DNA of 64,000 nt, from the NCBI GenBank assembly GCA_000814665.1, contig JWIH01000025.1, positions 744,001 to 808,000 on the forward strand. The letters run 5' to 3'. This document shows, piece by piece, positions 8,795 to 15,870 of the stretch. Under the pieces are notes generated by a model. It worked only from the letters and a program-made list of their open reading frames with translations, was not told where the DNA came from and searched no databases. The DNA is from Pseudoalteromonas flavipulchra NCIMB 2033 = ATCC BAA-314. Its GTDB lineage: Bacteria > Pseudomonadota > Gammaproteobacteria > Enterobacterales > Alteromonadaceae. Position 1 is the stretch's first letter. Every line of letters starts with the position of its first letter. A program made the position numbers and the translations under genes.

Positions 8795-9661
8795 TCAAGG
8801 CACTGGGGCCGAGTTTGTGTCATAAAATTTATTGATCGCTGAAATTAACCTCTCTCTTCTGGGGGTTGCGTGGAAGCAATCCTTTGTTATTTCGATTGAT
8901 AGCAATCGCGTATCTTTGAGAACAGATTTTACAACATTTCTGTTAACAGAAGCAGGAGTGTCCAATTTTACAGACTCTAAAAAGAACCTATTTGATAAAC
9001 CTAGTTGACGTGCTTCCTCTGGATAAAATTGCATAGTCATAGGTAAAGTAATGAAACTCACATTATCGAACTCAGAACTTAGTTTAAGCCGTAATTCGGA
9101 ATCGCGAATATCTCCACCTTTTACCAATAGATTTTTATACAAGGTTCGTAGATCGTTTTCCATGTGCCCAAACTCGATTTTTTTTTCGTAACCATAGTAA
9201 AATGAGTACGGTAGTAATTTCGGTATTGAACTGTCTTTATCCACAAGAGTATACGAATGACATGCGGCAGCGATAACAGTTAATTCACCTTGGGCCGCTT
9301 TTACTGCATCGGCCAAAAAGCTTTTAAGAGTGCTCCAACAAACAAAATTACTATCTTCACACTTGATACCATCTTTTTTTGAACCATGCCCCTGTAGATG
9401 AAATAGTGAGTTAACTTTATTTTTGGAAATAAAATTGAGTACTTCTCTCGACCTACGTTGAAACTCTGCCAAACTCGATATATCAAGTTTTGTCATTATT
9501 GAACCGCTATTAAGTATTTCTTCTTTTTTATTGTTTACTAACAAAACTATATCGTCTTCTAATCTTTTTATCAGGCCATTGCCTTCCTCACCTAAAAAGT
9601 TAAAGATGAATATGTGATCTACTTCGCTACAGAACGACTCTTCAAAACTAAAATTAACCAT
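8795..9661 (-). CDS. Caspase/CHAT-like cysteine protease candidate
   Basis: A 288-residue soluble protein. Two motifs point to a caspase-fold protease: a hydrophobic strand ending in FHLQGHGS (His92) and a second strand TVIAAACHS (Cys134), about 40 residues apart, followed by the usual YYGYEKK...FGHMENDLRTLYKNLL segment. No recognised sensor or partner domain is fused. The ATG at 9661 is preceded by AAGGAGC at good spacing; an upstream in-frame start is weaker. The gene is transcribed against its neighbours and sits between a restriction system and the small-peptide cluster, so an anti-phage or cell-death role is plausible but inferred. Confidence 0.55.
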   Translation of the reverse strand: MVNFSFEESFCSEVDHIFIFNFLGEEGNGLIKRLEDDIVLLVNNKKEEILNSGSIMTKLDISSLAEFQRRSREVLNFISKNKVNSLFHLQGHGSKKDGIKCEDSNFVCWSTLKSFLADAVKAAQGELTVIAAACHSYTLVDKDSSIPKLLPYSFYYGYEKKIEFGHMENDLRTLYKNLLVKGGDIRDSELRLKLSSEFDNVSFITLPMTMQFYPEEARQLGLSNRFFLESVKLDTPASVNRNVVKSVLKDTRLLSIEITKDCFHATPRRERLISAINKFYDTNSAPVP

Positions 9662-9814
9662 TAACAAGCTCCTTATTTGGCTTTTCCTGATTCTACCTAT
9701 GAAAATCGAAGCGAGTCGATACGTACAACCCAAAAATCTAAATTATTTGAAAAGTACTACCTGTGAGGCTAAATTTATGTAGGCATTGGAATGCGCCCTA
9801 TAACCCAAGGATGA

Positions 9815-10078
9815 ATGATGAAATACTTACAAAACCTACTCTCCCTAGTCGTCAGCAAATCTAGCAGCAATACACTTCAGCCTAACCAAGAGTACGCACT
9901 TTTAATTCAACAAACAGAGAAGCGGCCAACAGCCATAATTTTATTGGCGTTGAAAACGGGTGTGCCTTGTAAAAAGTTGGTACAAATTGCCAAGCGGTAT
10001 CCATACAAATTTAAGCTTGCTAGATATATGGGCTTAAATGTATTGGTTCGTATTGATGGATATAAGGGTAGGCGATAG
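9815..10078 (+). CDS. Small basic protein of unknown function
   Basis: About 87 residues, rich in Lys and Arg, with a possible amphipathic or weakly hydrophobic stretch TAIILLALKTGVPCKKL in the middle. I do not recognise the family. AAGG at 9807-9810 precedes two consecutive ATG codons (9815 and 9818). It is divergent from the caspase-like gene across about 150 bases, and 205 bases separate it from the peptide gene. Confidence 0.5.
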   Translation: MMKYLQNLLSLVVSKSSSNTLQPNQEYALLIQQTEKRPTAIILLALKTGVPCKKLVQIAKRYPYKFKLARYMGLNVLVRIDGYKGRR

Positions 10079-10138
10079 ATATTCATTTCTATTTACCGAG
10101 TAATGTAATTAAGATGAGTGTGTCTACAGCTAAAATTA

Positions 10139-10158
10139 CACTGTTTTTTTAAACAGTG
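10139..10158 (+). promoter_or_regulatory. LexA-box-like palindrome upstream of the peptide gene
   Basis: CACTGTTTTTTTAAACAGTG contains CTGT-N8-ACAG, the gammaproteobacterial LexA pattern, with symmetric flanks. It lies about 50 bases upstream of the candidate promoter at 10206-10234 and 60 bases after the preceding stop. The same hairpin could instead be a weak terminator for that gene, although no T-run follows it. Confidence 0.4.
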
Positions 10159-10205
10159 TTTGGCTTGTAGCCCGCCTATTGATTGCGATAAACTAACACT
10201 GCTTG

Positions 10206-10234
10206 TTGTCATTTAGTGTTAATTACATTAACAT
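10206..10234 (+). promoter_or_regulatory. Candidate sigma70 promoter of the GG-leader peptide gene
   Basis: TTGTCA (10206-10211), a 17-base AT-rich spacer and TAACAT (10229-10234) give a good match, 51 bases before the peptide start codon. Confidence 0.5.
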
Positions 10235-10284
10235 TACGTGAACAAGTGTAAGGATTAATCAACTTTAATAAATAAGGATTTAAA

Positions 10285-10434
10285 ATGAACTCCAAGTCAC
10301 TTGATGTAAAAGAATTGAAACGCGTAACTGGTGGTAATGGTGGTGGTGGTGACGGTATCGTGCCACCAAAGGCTGAGAGCCGAAATAGCTACAATGGCGG
10401 TGGTGGGGATGGCATTATTCCACCTCAGGCATAG
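10285..10434 (+). CDS. Double-glycine-leader peptide with tandem GGGGDGI(V/I)PP core
   Basis: A 49-residue peptide read directly from the DNA. The first 17 residues, MNSKSLDVKELKRVTGG, look like a bacteriocin or RiPP leader ending in a Gly-Gly processing site (Leu at -12, Val at -4 style spacing). The 32-residue remainder is two copies of NGGGGDGI(V/I)PP(K/Q)A joined by ESRNSY. The two copies differ at synonymous positions, so this is not a recent DNA duplication and the amino acids appear to be under selection. AAGGA precedes the ATG, and a good promoter lies upstream. No ABC exporter/peptidase or obvious modifying enzyme is adjacent. I know no named family that fits; bacteriocin, toxin or signalling peptide are all possible. 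Confidence 0.7.
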   Translation: MNSKSLDVKELKRVTGGNGGGGDGIVPPKAESRNSYNGGGGDGIIPPQA

Positions 10435-10476
10435 ATAATCGAGAAAATAACTAATTAAAGTAGTTTAGGGAAAAGC

Positions 10477-11031
10477 ATGAGTGACTTTTTTGTGATCACT
10501 GGATGGGCAATTCGGATGTTTGAAGTCTTAATTGTTCTGTACATACTGTTTAAGTTCAAAAATCGGCGCTGGAGCTTGTTCTTTGGCGGTAAAAGTAGCT
10601 TGAAAACAATCCAAGATCACGAATTGCATTCATGCTTTTTATCTGCTTTTACTGTAATGGTATTTCATTTTACGAGTTCAAACCTCGCGCAGCATATAGT
10701 GACCATTCAAGGAATGGAGAAGTTTGCTTTGCGACAGTTTTTTTACTTTAGTATGTTCTCGTGTTCGATGGCTTTTGCTGCCGCTCTGTTCTTCTTACAC
10801 AAAATAAGAGGTTGCTCATTTTCGCCGACAGCAAGGAACTGCCTCTATATCACATTTTTAATGTCGACATTGCAAATGTTGCAGTTTGTCTCACATGGTT
10901 TGCTCGATTCTAATCGTATCACTCTGTTTTATCAGTATGGCGTAGTTGTGCTTAATATATCTACACTTGCTGTAGTAGCAAATCATCCAATAAGAAACAT
11001 GGTAAGAAAACTAAATCGAAAGGAGGCATAG
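10477..11031 (+). CDS. Multi-pass membrane protein of unknown function
   Basis: A 184-residue protein with about five hydrophobic segments (near residues 8-26, 50-72, 88-110, 120-140, 148-165) and a basic tail NMVRKLNRKEA. I do not recognise it. It begins 42 bases after the peptide gene, with no terminator between them, and its stop is adjacent to the start of the next gene, so peptide and membrane genes probably share a transcript. The base composition is more AT-rich than that of the phage structural genes. An immunity, transport or sensing role for the peptide is possible but unproven. Confidence 0.6.
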   Translation: MSDFFVITGWAIRMFEVLIVLYILFKFKNRRWSLFFGGKSSLKTIQDHELHSCFLSAFTVMVFHFTSSNLAQHIVTIQGMEKFALRQFFYFSMFSCSMAFAAALFFLHKIRGCSFSPTARNCLYITFLMSTLQMLQFVSHGLLDSNRITLFYQYGVVVLNISTLAVVANHPIRNMVRKLNRKEA

Positions 11032-11032
11032 G

Positions 11033-11374
11033 GTGGGGCTGCTAGCAATAATGAGTTTTTTAAGCCTTATATTGGTTGTTGGGTTATATATTGCCTCTCA
11101 AGGAGGTCATATGCCCAACAAGTTTGAGTTAAGGTTGCTTGATTTAATCGAGCAACATAGCAACGGTAAAAACGAAGTTTCTGAACATCCGAGAATAACA
11201 TCGCATAACATCCTTCTTGAAGTCCATGATGCAATCACAGAGCCGGACAAGCTTCTCTCATACGAAAAAACTGTAATGGCGCATGAAAGAGTAAAAAGGT
11301 ATATTTTAAACTTCGACGATGCCCACATTTACGTTTTGGATAGAGAAAAGGTTGAACTAAGACTAGTTGAGTAA
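11033..11374 (+). CDS. Small single-pass membrane-anchored protein, unknown
   Basis: 113 residues starting with GTG at 11033, preceded six bases upstream by AAGGAGG inside the end of the previous gene. One N-terminal membrane segment (about residues 3-20, MSFLSLILVVGLYIAS) is followed by a charged soluble domain ending FDDAHIYVLDREKVELRLVE. No family recognised. Tight coupling to the upstream membrane protein suggests that the two act together. Confidence 0.6.
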   Translation: MGLLAIMSFLSLILVVGLYIASQGGHMPNKFELRLLDLIEQHSNGKNEVSEHPRITSHNILLEVHDAITEPDKLLSYEKTVMAHERVKRYILNFDDAHIYVLDREKVELRLVE

Positions 11375-11400
11375 ATTTATAGCTACTAAAAGGCGGATAT

Positions 11401-12519
11401 ATGAGTGGGTATTTGAAGGATGCTGTGCTTGACCAGCTTAAACTTAAAAATTTAAAAAAATTCATTAAAACTAGAGTCGCAGTACGAAAAAAATGTAATT
11501 TAACTAGTATGAGTAGTAAAAGGTTGGAAAGTAGAGGTTTTTTAAACCCTTGGCTTTTTAATATTTACGAAGCTCTATTTGTTTCATTGCTTGCAGCTGG
11601 GTTGACTCACCTTTTCATAATAACTTATTGGGGGAGTTTCTTTTATACTTATAAAGTAGAATTTGGATTCTCTAGTCTTTATTTTTTCTCCTTTCTGATA
11701 CTTAGCACTCATTTTATAGCTGTTTTCTCTTTGCGATGGAACTTTGTTTTTTCTAGAAAATCGATCTCACAATCTGTTACCTCATTGCTATTTGTAACAG
11801 GGGCATATGGTTTTTTTTCTAAGCTAGTAGTTGCATCTATATTTTCTTTTTTGACTTTTCTTTATTACAATTCCTCCGTTCCAGATGTTAAAGCTCTAAT
11901 GCAGGACTATAGTGATGTATCATTCATAGCTGCTTTGGGGGCGGTATTAATTGTATTTCTCTGTATGATTTATGAATTCTATATTTATTGCTCATTAGTT
12001 AGACTTTCTGGGAGTAACTTGAATGGACTTGATTTTTCTAAGTTTAGATTGGTTGCTTTATCATTTATCCTTATATTTGGTCCGACGATTTATATTAATT
12101 ACTGGGTTATAAATGAATTCCTTGTTTTATTTTCTGAGCACGCTTCGGAGTATGAGCGCACGCTAGCAAAGCTAGTATATTCTTACTTTACCTTAATAAT
12201 TGTGGGTCTTGTTGCATTTTCATATATAAAAAACAAATCGAGTATATTGAAGTGTGCAACTATGACTGCTTTGTTTATTAATTTACCTGTTTTTACGTCT
12301 GTTCCTGAAGGCGTGTGTAACAATGCACCCCATAACATTTTTGAAGCACTTATTGACTCTGAGCATTTTAGCAACATTGAAATAGGGATATTTTATTGTG
12401 TGCAATATATAAGTAGCGTTGCTTTACTAAGTTATCCCTTCGTAGCTTTTACCCTAATCCGCTCTATGTTATTTGGCTTTACAATAAAAGAGAATACTAG
12501 TGAATCCGTGACTTCATAA
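11401..12519 (+). CDS. Multi-pass membrane protein of unknown function
   Basis: 372 residues with a basic 45-residue cytoplasmic-type start and about eight hydrophobic segments, rich in Phe, Tyr and Ser. Strongly AT-rich relative to the phage genes, which suggests separate acquisition. It follows the previous gene by 26 bases with AAAGG before the ATG and ends the cluster; its stop codon lies in the loop of a perfect hairpin. No motif for an ATPase, peptidase or permease family is visible, so function is open. Confidence 0.6.
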   Translation: MSGYLKDAVLDQLKLKNLKKFIKTRVAVRKKCNLTSMSSKRLESRGFLNPWLFNIYEALFVSLLAAGLTHLFIITYWGSFFYTYKVEFGFSSLYFFSFLILSTHFIAVFSLRWNFVFSRKSISQSVTSLLFVTGAYGFFSKLVVASIFSFLTFLYYNSSVPDVKALMQDYSDVSFIAALGAVLIVFLCMIYEFYIYCSLVRLSGSNLNGLDFSKFRLVALSFILIFGPTIYINYWVINEFLVLFSEHASEYERTLAKLVYSYFTLIIVGLVAFSYIKNKSSILKCATMTALFINLPVFTSVPEGVCNNAPHNIFEALIDSEHFSNIEIGIFYCVQYISSVALLSYPFVAFTLIRSMLFGFTIKENTSESVTS

Positions 12520-12526
12520 GTCACGG
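12506..12526 (+). terminator. Perfect 9-bp hairpin spanning the stop codon
   Basis: CCGTGACTT (12506-12514), loop CAT, AAGTCACGG (12518-12526). The TAA of the upstream membrane protein begins in the loop. No T-run follows on either strand, so termination efficiency is doubtful, though it lies between convergent genes where terminators are expected. Confidence 0.4.
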
Positions 12527-12578
12527 TGAAGCATAAAGTTATTTTAGCCAGCCACAATAGTTCCCTCATCAAGAGATA

Positions 12579-13043
12579 TTATGCTGTCTTACTTGAGCTT
12601 TGATCGTCTGCATACCTTGCGGCTAACAAGGGCTTAACGTCTTTTAGAATTAACTTTCCACAGTCATCAAAGTCGACTTGCTTTTCAACATTTGGCTTAA
12701 ACCAGTCTAAATGACAGAACATTAAAAGTGCTTGAGCAACAGCTTCTACGAACTTTTCCTCGAATTGCTCTGCGGTCAATGACTCACTCTTGTCAATGTG
12801 ATCACTAGGTGAAACCTGACCTGCTTCTGGATTAGTCTCTCCAGTCATAAGCCATAGCGTATACTTTTTTAAATCCGGATGATTGGCGACTGCAAGAAGA
12901 GGAGGGGCGCCAACTTCGGAATGTCCTGATTCATATTTCTTGTATGAACTGATACTTATACCAACCAAATCCGCAAATTTCTGCTGATTGAGGCCAGTTT
13001 TATTTCTTATCATCTTAAATTTTTCGCCAATCGACATTGACAT
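12579..13043 (-). CDS. CI-like prophage repressor (XRE helix-turn-helix)
   Basis: 154 residues. Residues 6-60 form an XRE helix-turn-helix (FKMIRNKTGLNQQKFADLVGISISSYKKYESG), followed by a C-terminal region without the Ala-Gly cleavage site and Ser-Lys dyad of LexA-type repressors. It is therefore more like P2 C or 186-type repressors than lambda CI, and would not be removed by RecA-driven self-cleavage. It is divergent from the early operon across the inverted repeat at 13075-13118, as expected for the lysogeny switch. Confidence 0.85.
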   Translation of the reverse strand: MSMSIGEKFKMIRNKTGLNQQKFADLVGISISSYKKYESGHSEVGAPPLLAVANHPDLKKYTLWLMTGETNPEAGQVSPSDHIDKSESLTAEQFEEKFVEAVAQALLMFCHLDWFKPNVEKQVDFDDCGKLILKDVKPLLAARYADDQSSSKTA

Positions 13044-13074
13044 GGTTCAACCTATGGATCTATAGTGTTCTAAA

Positions 13075-13118
13075 GTTCAATATTTGGATTAATGGTTCTT
13101 AATTCGGAAATATTGGAC
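13075..13118 (+). promoter_or_regulatory. Operator-like inverted repeat between repressor and early operon
   Basis: Left arm GTTCAATATTTGGATTAA (13075-13092) and right arm TTAATTCGGAAATATTGGAC (13099-13118) are imperfect inverted copies around TGGTTC. Position between the divergent repressor and early genes fits a repressor operator. Further GGTTC/GTTC elements nearby (13043-13052, 13136-13175) may be part of the same control region. Confidence 0.55.
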
Positions 13119-13215
13119 CACTTGAGTTAGTTGTTTTGTATCTAAAAATTAAGATTAGCACATGCTGGTTCATAAAAGGAACCTTGAGTGGTGCTACGAA
13201 ATTATGAGGTGATAT

Positions 13216-13494
13216 ATGGAAGTTACTGAATTGCGGAAAAATATAGATGATGAGCCAGTCCAAGAAAGTGAGAGGTTTATAAAGCTAAACGATGTTTTGG
13301 AGATGTGCTGCTTATGTAGAGCTCAATTGTATAAGCTAATGGAATTAGGTTTGTTTCCTCCAAGTCATAAGATGTTGTCAGGTAGAGTGGTGTGGCTGGC
13401 ATCAGACATCAACATCTGGCGTTCTATGAAAGCTGAAGCATTTAAAAAGAAGTATGCTGAAAAACTACGAGCAGCCAAGGAGCAAGCAGCATGA
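13216..13494 (+). CDS. AlpA-family early regulator
   Basis: 92 residues with a winged-helix-like core FIKLNDVLEMCCLCRAQLYKLMELGLFPPSHKMLSGRVVWLASDINIW typical of AlpA/excisionase-type proteins. First gene of the early operon, preceded by GAGGTG at suitable spacing. AlpA-like proteins act as activators or excision factors, so this is a candidate Cox-equivalent that blocks lysogeny and directs excision. It overlaps the next gene by four bases (ATGA). Confidence 0.75.
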   Translation: MEVTELRKNIDDEPVQESERFIKLNDVLEMCCLCRAQLYKLMELGLFPPSHKMLSGRVVWLASDINIWRSMKAEAFKKKYAEKLRAAKEQAA

Positions 13495-13793
13495 ATACTC
13501 AAACTATAAATCAGCTAAATATCTCTCCTGATGCACAAGCCATTCTTATGACATTGCTTAACGAGAACGTACAGCTTAAGCAGCAACTAGCTCAACAGGA
13601 GTCTGAGCTGAAAGACGAACTATTACCCACAATAGATGCAATGAAGCTCCTTGGATGTGGCCGCAAGAAATTTTGGGAACTTGCAAAAAAAGATGGATTT
13701 CCACCGGCTATTCCATTTGGTAGATCAAATCATTATCGACGTGCCCAACTTATAAAATTTAGAGACAGCTACATAGAAAGTAAGGAGGCTTAA
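13491..13793 (+). CDS. Helix-turn-helix DNA-binding protein
   Basis: 100 residues. A coiled-coil-like start (NENVQLKQQLAQQESELKDE) precedes a second AlpA/MerR-like winged helix, TIDAMKLLGCGRKKFWELAKKDGFPPAIPFGRSNHYRRAQLIKF. Having two such proteins in tandem suggests that one is the excision factor and the other a transcription regulator; the sequence does not say which. Start overlaps the AlpA-like stop. Confidence 0.65.
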   Translation: MNTQTINQLNISPDAQAILMTLLNENVQLKQQLAQQESELKDELLPTIDAMKLLGCGRKKFWELAKKDGFPPAIPFGRSNHYRRAQLIKFRDSYIESKEA

Positions 13794-13794
13794 C

Positions 13795-14136
13795 ATGGCA
13801 AATGCAGAGCCTCAGGGCTTACTCGAAATACGAGCAATGATTGGCGACCACCGTAAAAAGCCTGGCTACATTTTTACAAACGTACTTAGCCAAAAGCAAC
13901 GCCAACTGGTGCTGTTTACAGCAGGGTTCAGCCGTTTAGACCTAGATAAGCACTGGAATGATATGACACTAGACGAGCGCGACAAAGTGCGTAATGGCTT
14001 GATGTTCTTGAACAACATTGTGATTGAATTTATCGACGCGAACGCCATGCAGCCAGAGTGTTTTTATCACGGCGCTAAGCCAAATACACCACGCTACAGT
14101 GCCGACAGCGTAGTCACACCAATTAACCAACATTAG
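13795..14136 (+). CDS. Early phage protein of unknown function
   Basis: 113 residues, soluble, no motif recognised. AAGGAGG precedes the ATG and the gene starts one base after the previous stop. Position in the early operon suggests a replication accessory, perhaps analogous in place to P2 gpB, but no similarity is claimed. Confidence 0.65.
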   Translation: MANAEPQGLLEIRAMIGDHRKKPGYIFTNVLSQKQRQLVLFTAGFSRLDLDKHWNDMTLDERDKVRNGLMFLNNIVIEFIDANAMQPECFYHGAKPNTPRYSADSVVTPINQH

Positions 14137-14144
14137 GAGTGATT

Positions 14145-14363
14145 ATGCGTGTAACTATACCAGCGGCAAAAGCACCAGTTAGAACCTTTATATCTACGCC
14201 TAGACAGTTGGGCAGACTAAACCGGTTATACCAAGAGCAGCTAGAGCTTAACACCAAGCTAACCCGTGCGATTGAACAAACCATTGGTTGGGTTGAGTCT
14301 ACAGGTGGTTGTGTCGAGTCTGTCCGTATTTTGCGTTTAGCATTAGGTGAGGTGAAATCATGA
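14145..14363 (+). CDS. Small early phage protein, unknown
   Basis: About 72 residues (MRVTIPAAKAPVRTF...), mostly helical, with one Cys pair. ATG 14145 is preferred because AGGAG at 14135-14139 gives proper spacing; a GTG at 14139 in frame overlaps that site. Its stop overlaps the methylase start (ATGA). Confidence 0.55.
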   Translation: MRVTIPAAKAPVRTFISTPRQLGRLNRLYQEQLELNTKLTRAIEQTIGWVESTGGCVESVRILRLALGEVKS

Positions 14364-14947
14364 GCTCAACAGGCCGCGGATATACACGTCATGAAGATGA
14401 CTATTACGTTACGCCACATTGGATGATTAACGACTTTTTGCATGCGTTTGAGCAAGACGGAATTAGCGACTTTGAATCGTACAATCAAATTTTAGACCCA
14501 AGTGCAGGCGGGTGTAAAAAGTACGAAATGAGTTACCCAACGGTGCTAGCTCATCACGGCCTTGTAGCCGAGAGTTGGGATATAAGAACTGACTCTCGCG
14601 CAGAACATAAGGGGGTTGATTTTTTAAAGCAACCTGCTGGGCCAGAGCATAACCAGTACGACATGATCATCACTAATCCACCTTTTAGGCTCTCACAAGA
14701 GTTTGTTTATCACTCATTAAAAATGGTTAGAGATGGCGGTGTGGTTGTCATGTTGCAGCGCCTCAATTGGTTAGGAAGTATAAAGCGAAAACCCATGTGG
14801 CAATCTGTGCCGCTTGCCTCGGTATATGTGCATAGCAAACGTGGTGCTTTTAACCCTGAAAAACCAAATAAAACTGACTCCATCGAATACGCCCACTTTG
14901 TATTTTGCAAGGGGTTTAGGCTCCCAGCAGAGCTAGCCGTTATCTAA
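14360..14947 (+). CDS. Orphan phage adenine-specific DNA methylase
   Basis: 195 residues with an AdoMet-binding motif ILDPSAGG (about 39-46) and the N6-adenine catalytic motif MIITNPPF (about 98-105). It lacks a target-recognition domain of its own and a companion nuclease, so it may protect replicating phage DNA or serve in regulation. It is distinct from the restriction-linked methylase at 6270-7940. Member of the early operon. Confidence 0.75.
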   Translation: MSSTGRGYTRHEDDYYVTPHWMINDFLHAFEQDGISDFESYNQILDPSAGGCKKYEMSYPTVLAHHGLVAESWDIRTDSRAEHKGVDFLKQPAGPEHNQYDMIITNPPFRLSQEFVYHSLKMVRDGGVVVMLQRLNWLGSIKRKPMWQSVPLASVYVHSKRGAFNPEKPNKTDSIEYAHFVFCKGFRLPAELAVI

Positions 14948-14972
14948 TTTAATTACCCAAAGGAATAGTAAA

Positions 14973-15266
14973 ATGCACCCTATCAAAGACCAAGATCTAT
15001 CTAAAATACAGTGCCTAATCAGAAATATTGTTCATCATGCGGTTGAACAGGCCAATTTTACAATCCGTTTGCTCAATCAAAGAAGCACAGTACATATGCT
15101 AATGCAGTGTGAAGACACGCTAACTGATTTACTCCCAATCATTGAAATGATCAGCGAAGAGCATGCCGAATTTTCCCCCATTTACGACCAAATGAAAACA
15201 GCGCTAAATACTGCCCAAATGGGTGGTGAGCCTCTACAAATTGAACAAGTAGAGGAAGCAATATGA
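14973..15266 (+). CDS. Early phage protein of unknown function
   Basis: 97 residues, acidic and predicted helical, no recognised motif. AAAGGAA precedes the ATG; the end overlaps the exonuclease start by four bases, which indicates translational coupling. Confidence 0.6.
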   Translation: MHPIKDQDLSKIQCLIRNIVHHAVEQANFTIRLLNQRSTVHMLMQCEDTLTDLLPIIEMISEEHAEFSPIYDQMKTALNTAQMGGEPLQIEQVEEAI

Positions 15267-15814
15267 ACCACGTAATGCTTGATTTAGAGACTATGGGGCA
15301 GGGTAGTAACGCTGCAATAGTTGCGATTGGTGCCGTATTTTTTGAACCAACAACAGGAGCCATTGGCGCTTCATTCTACCAACAAATTGACCTAGAAGAT
15401 GCTGTGAAATATGGCGAAATGGATGCAAGCACAGTGCTTTGGTGGCTTGAACAAAATGAACAGGCACGCAAAGAAATCACAAATGGTGAAGCCTGCAAGC
15501 TTAGCGATACCTTATACGACTTTACAGATTGGATTGAGCAAATAGAAGAATACAAAGGCAGGGTTGTGTGGGGCAATGGCGCAGGATTCGACAATGTGAT
15601 CTTAGGCAACACTTACAGACGAATGCATGGCTCGCAACCTTGGCCATTCCAAAATGACCGTGACGTTAGAACCGTTGTTGAGCTAGGTAGAACCTTAAAA
15701 GGGATAGATCCCAAATACGATATGCCATTTGAAGGCAATAAACATAACGCATTGGATGACGCCATCCATCAAGCCAAATACGTTTCAGCAATTTATAAAG
15801 CACTAGCCGGTTAA
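15263..15814 (+). CDS. DEDDh-type 3'-5' exonuclease
   Basis: 183 residues of the Rv2179c/ExoVIII-like family. Catalytic residues are visible as MLDLETMG (Asp and Glu near residues 6-8), GFDNVILGN (Asp near 113) and KHNALDDA (His near 160, Asp near 164). Likely trims 3' ends during phage replication or recombination, or acts on RNA. Last gene before the terminator that precedes gpA. Confidence 0.8.
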   Translation: MNHVMLDLETMGQGSNAAIVAIGAVFFEPTTGAIGASFYQQIDLEDAVKYGEMDASTVLWWLEQNEQARKEITNGEACKLSDTLYDFTDWIEQIEEYKGRVVWGNGAGFDNVILGNTYRRMHGSQPWPFQNDRDVRTVVELGRTLKGIDPKYDMPFEGNKHNALDDAIHQAKYVSAIYKALAG

Positions 15815-15843
15815 ATTCAAATTCCAACTTCTCCAAGTTGTAT

Positions 15844-15862
15844 GGGGCGAAAGCCCCTTTTT
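15844..15862 (+). terminator. Rho-independent terminator before gpA
   Basis: GGGGC-GAAA-GCCCC followed by TTTTT, a compact GNRA-loop hairpin with a T-tract. It ends nine bases before the first possible start codon of the replication gene, so it either closes the early operon or attenuates gpA expression. Confidence 0.8.
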
Positions 15863-15870
15863 AAGGGAAC

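Noticed and set aside
10138..10161. Simple rho-independent terminator for the 9815-10078 gene
   Set aside because: The T-run is inside the hairpin and none follows it, so the LexA-box reading is preferred, though termination is not excluded.
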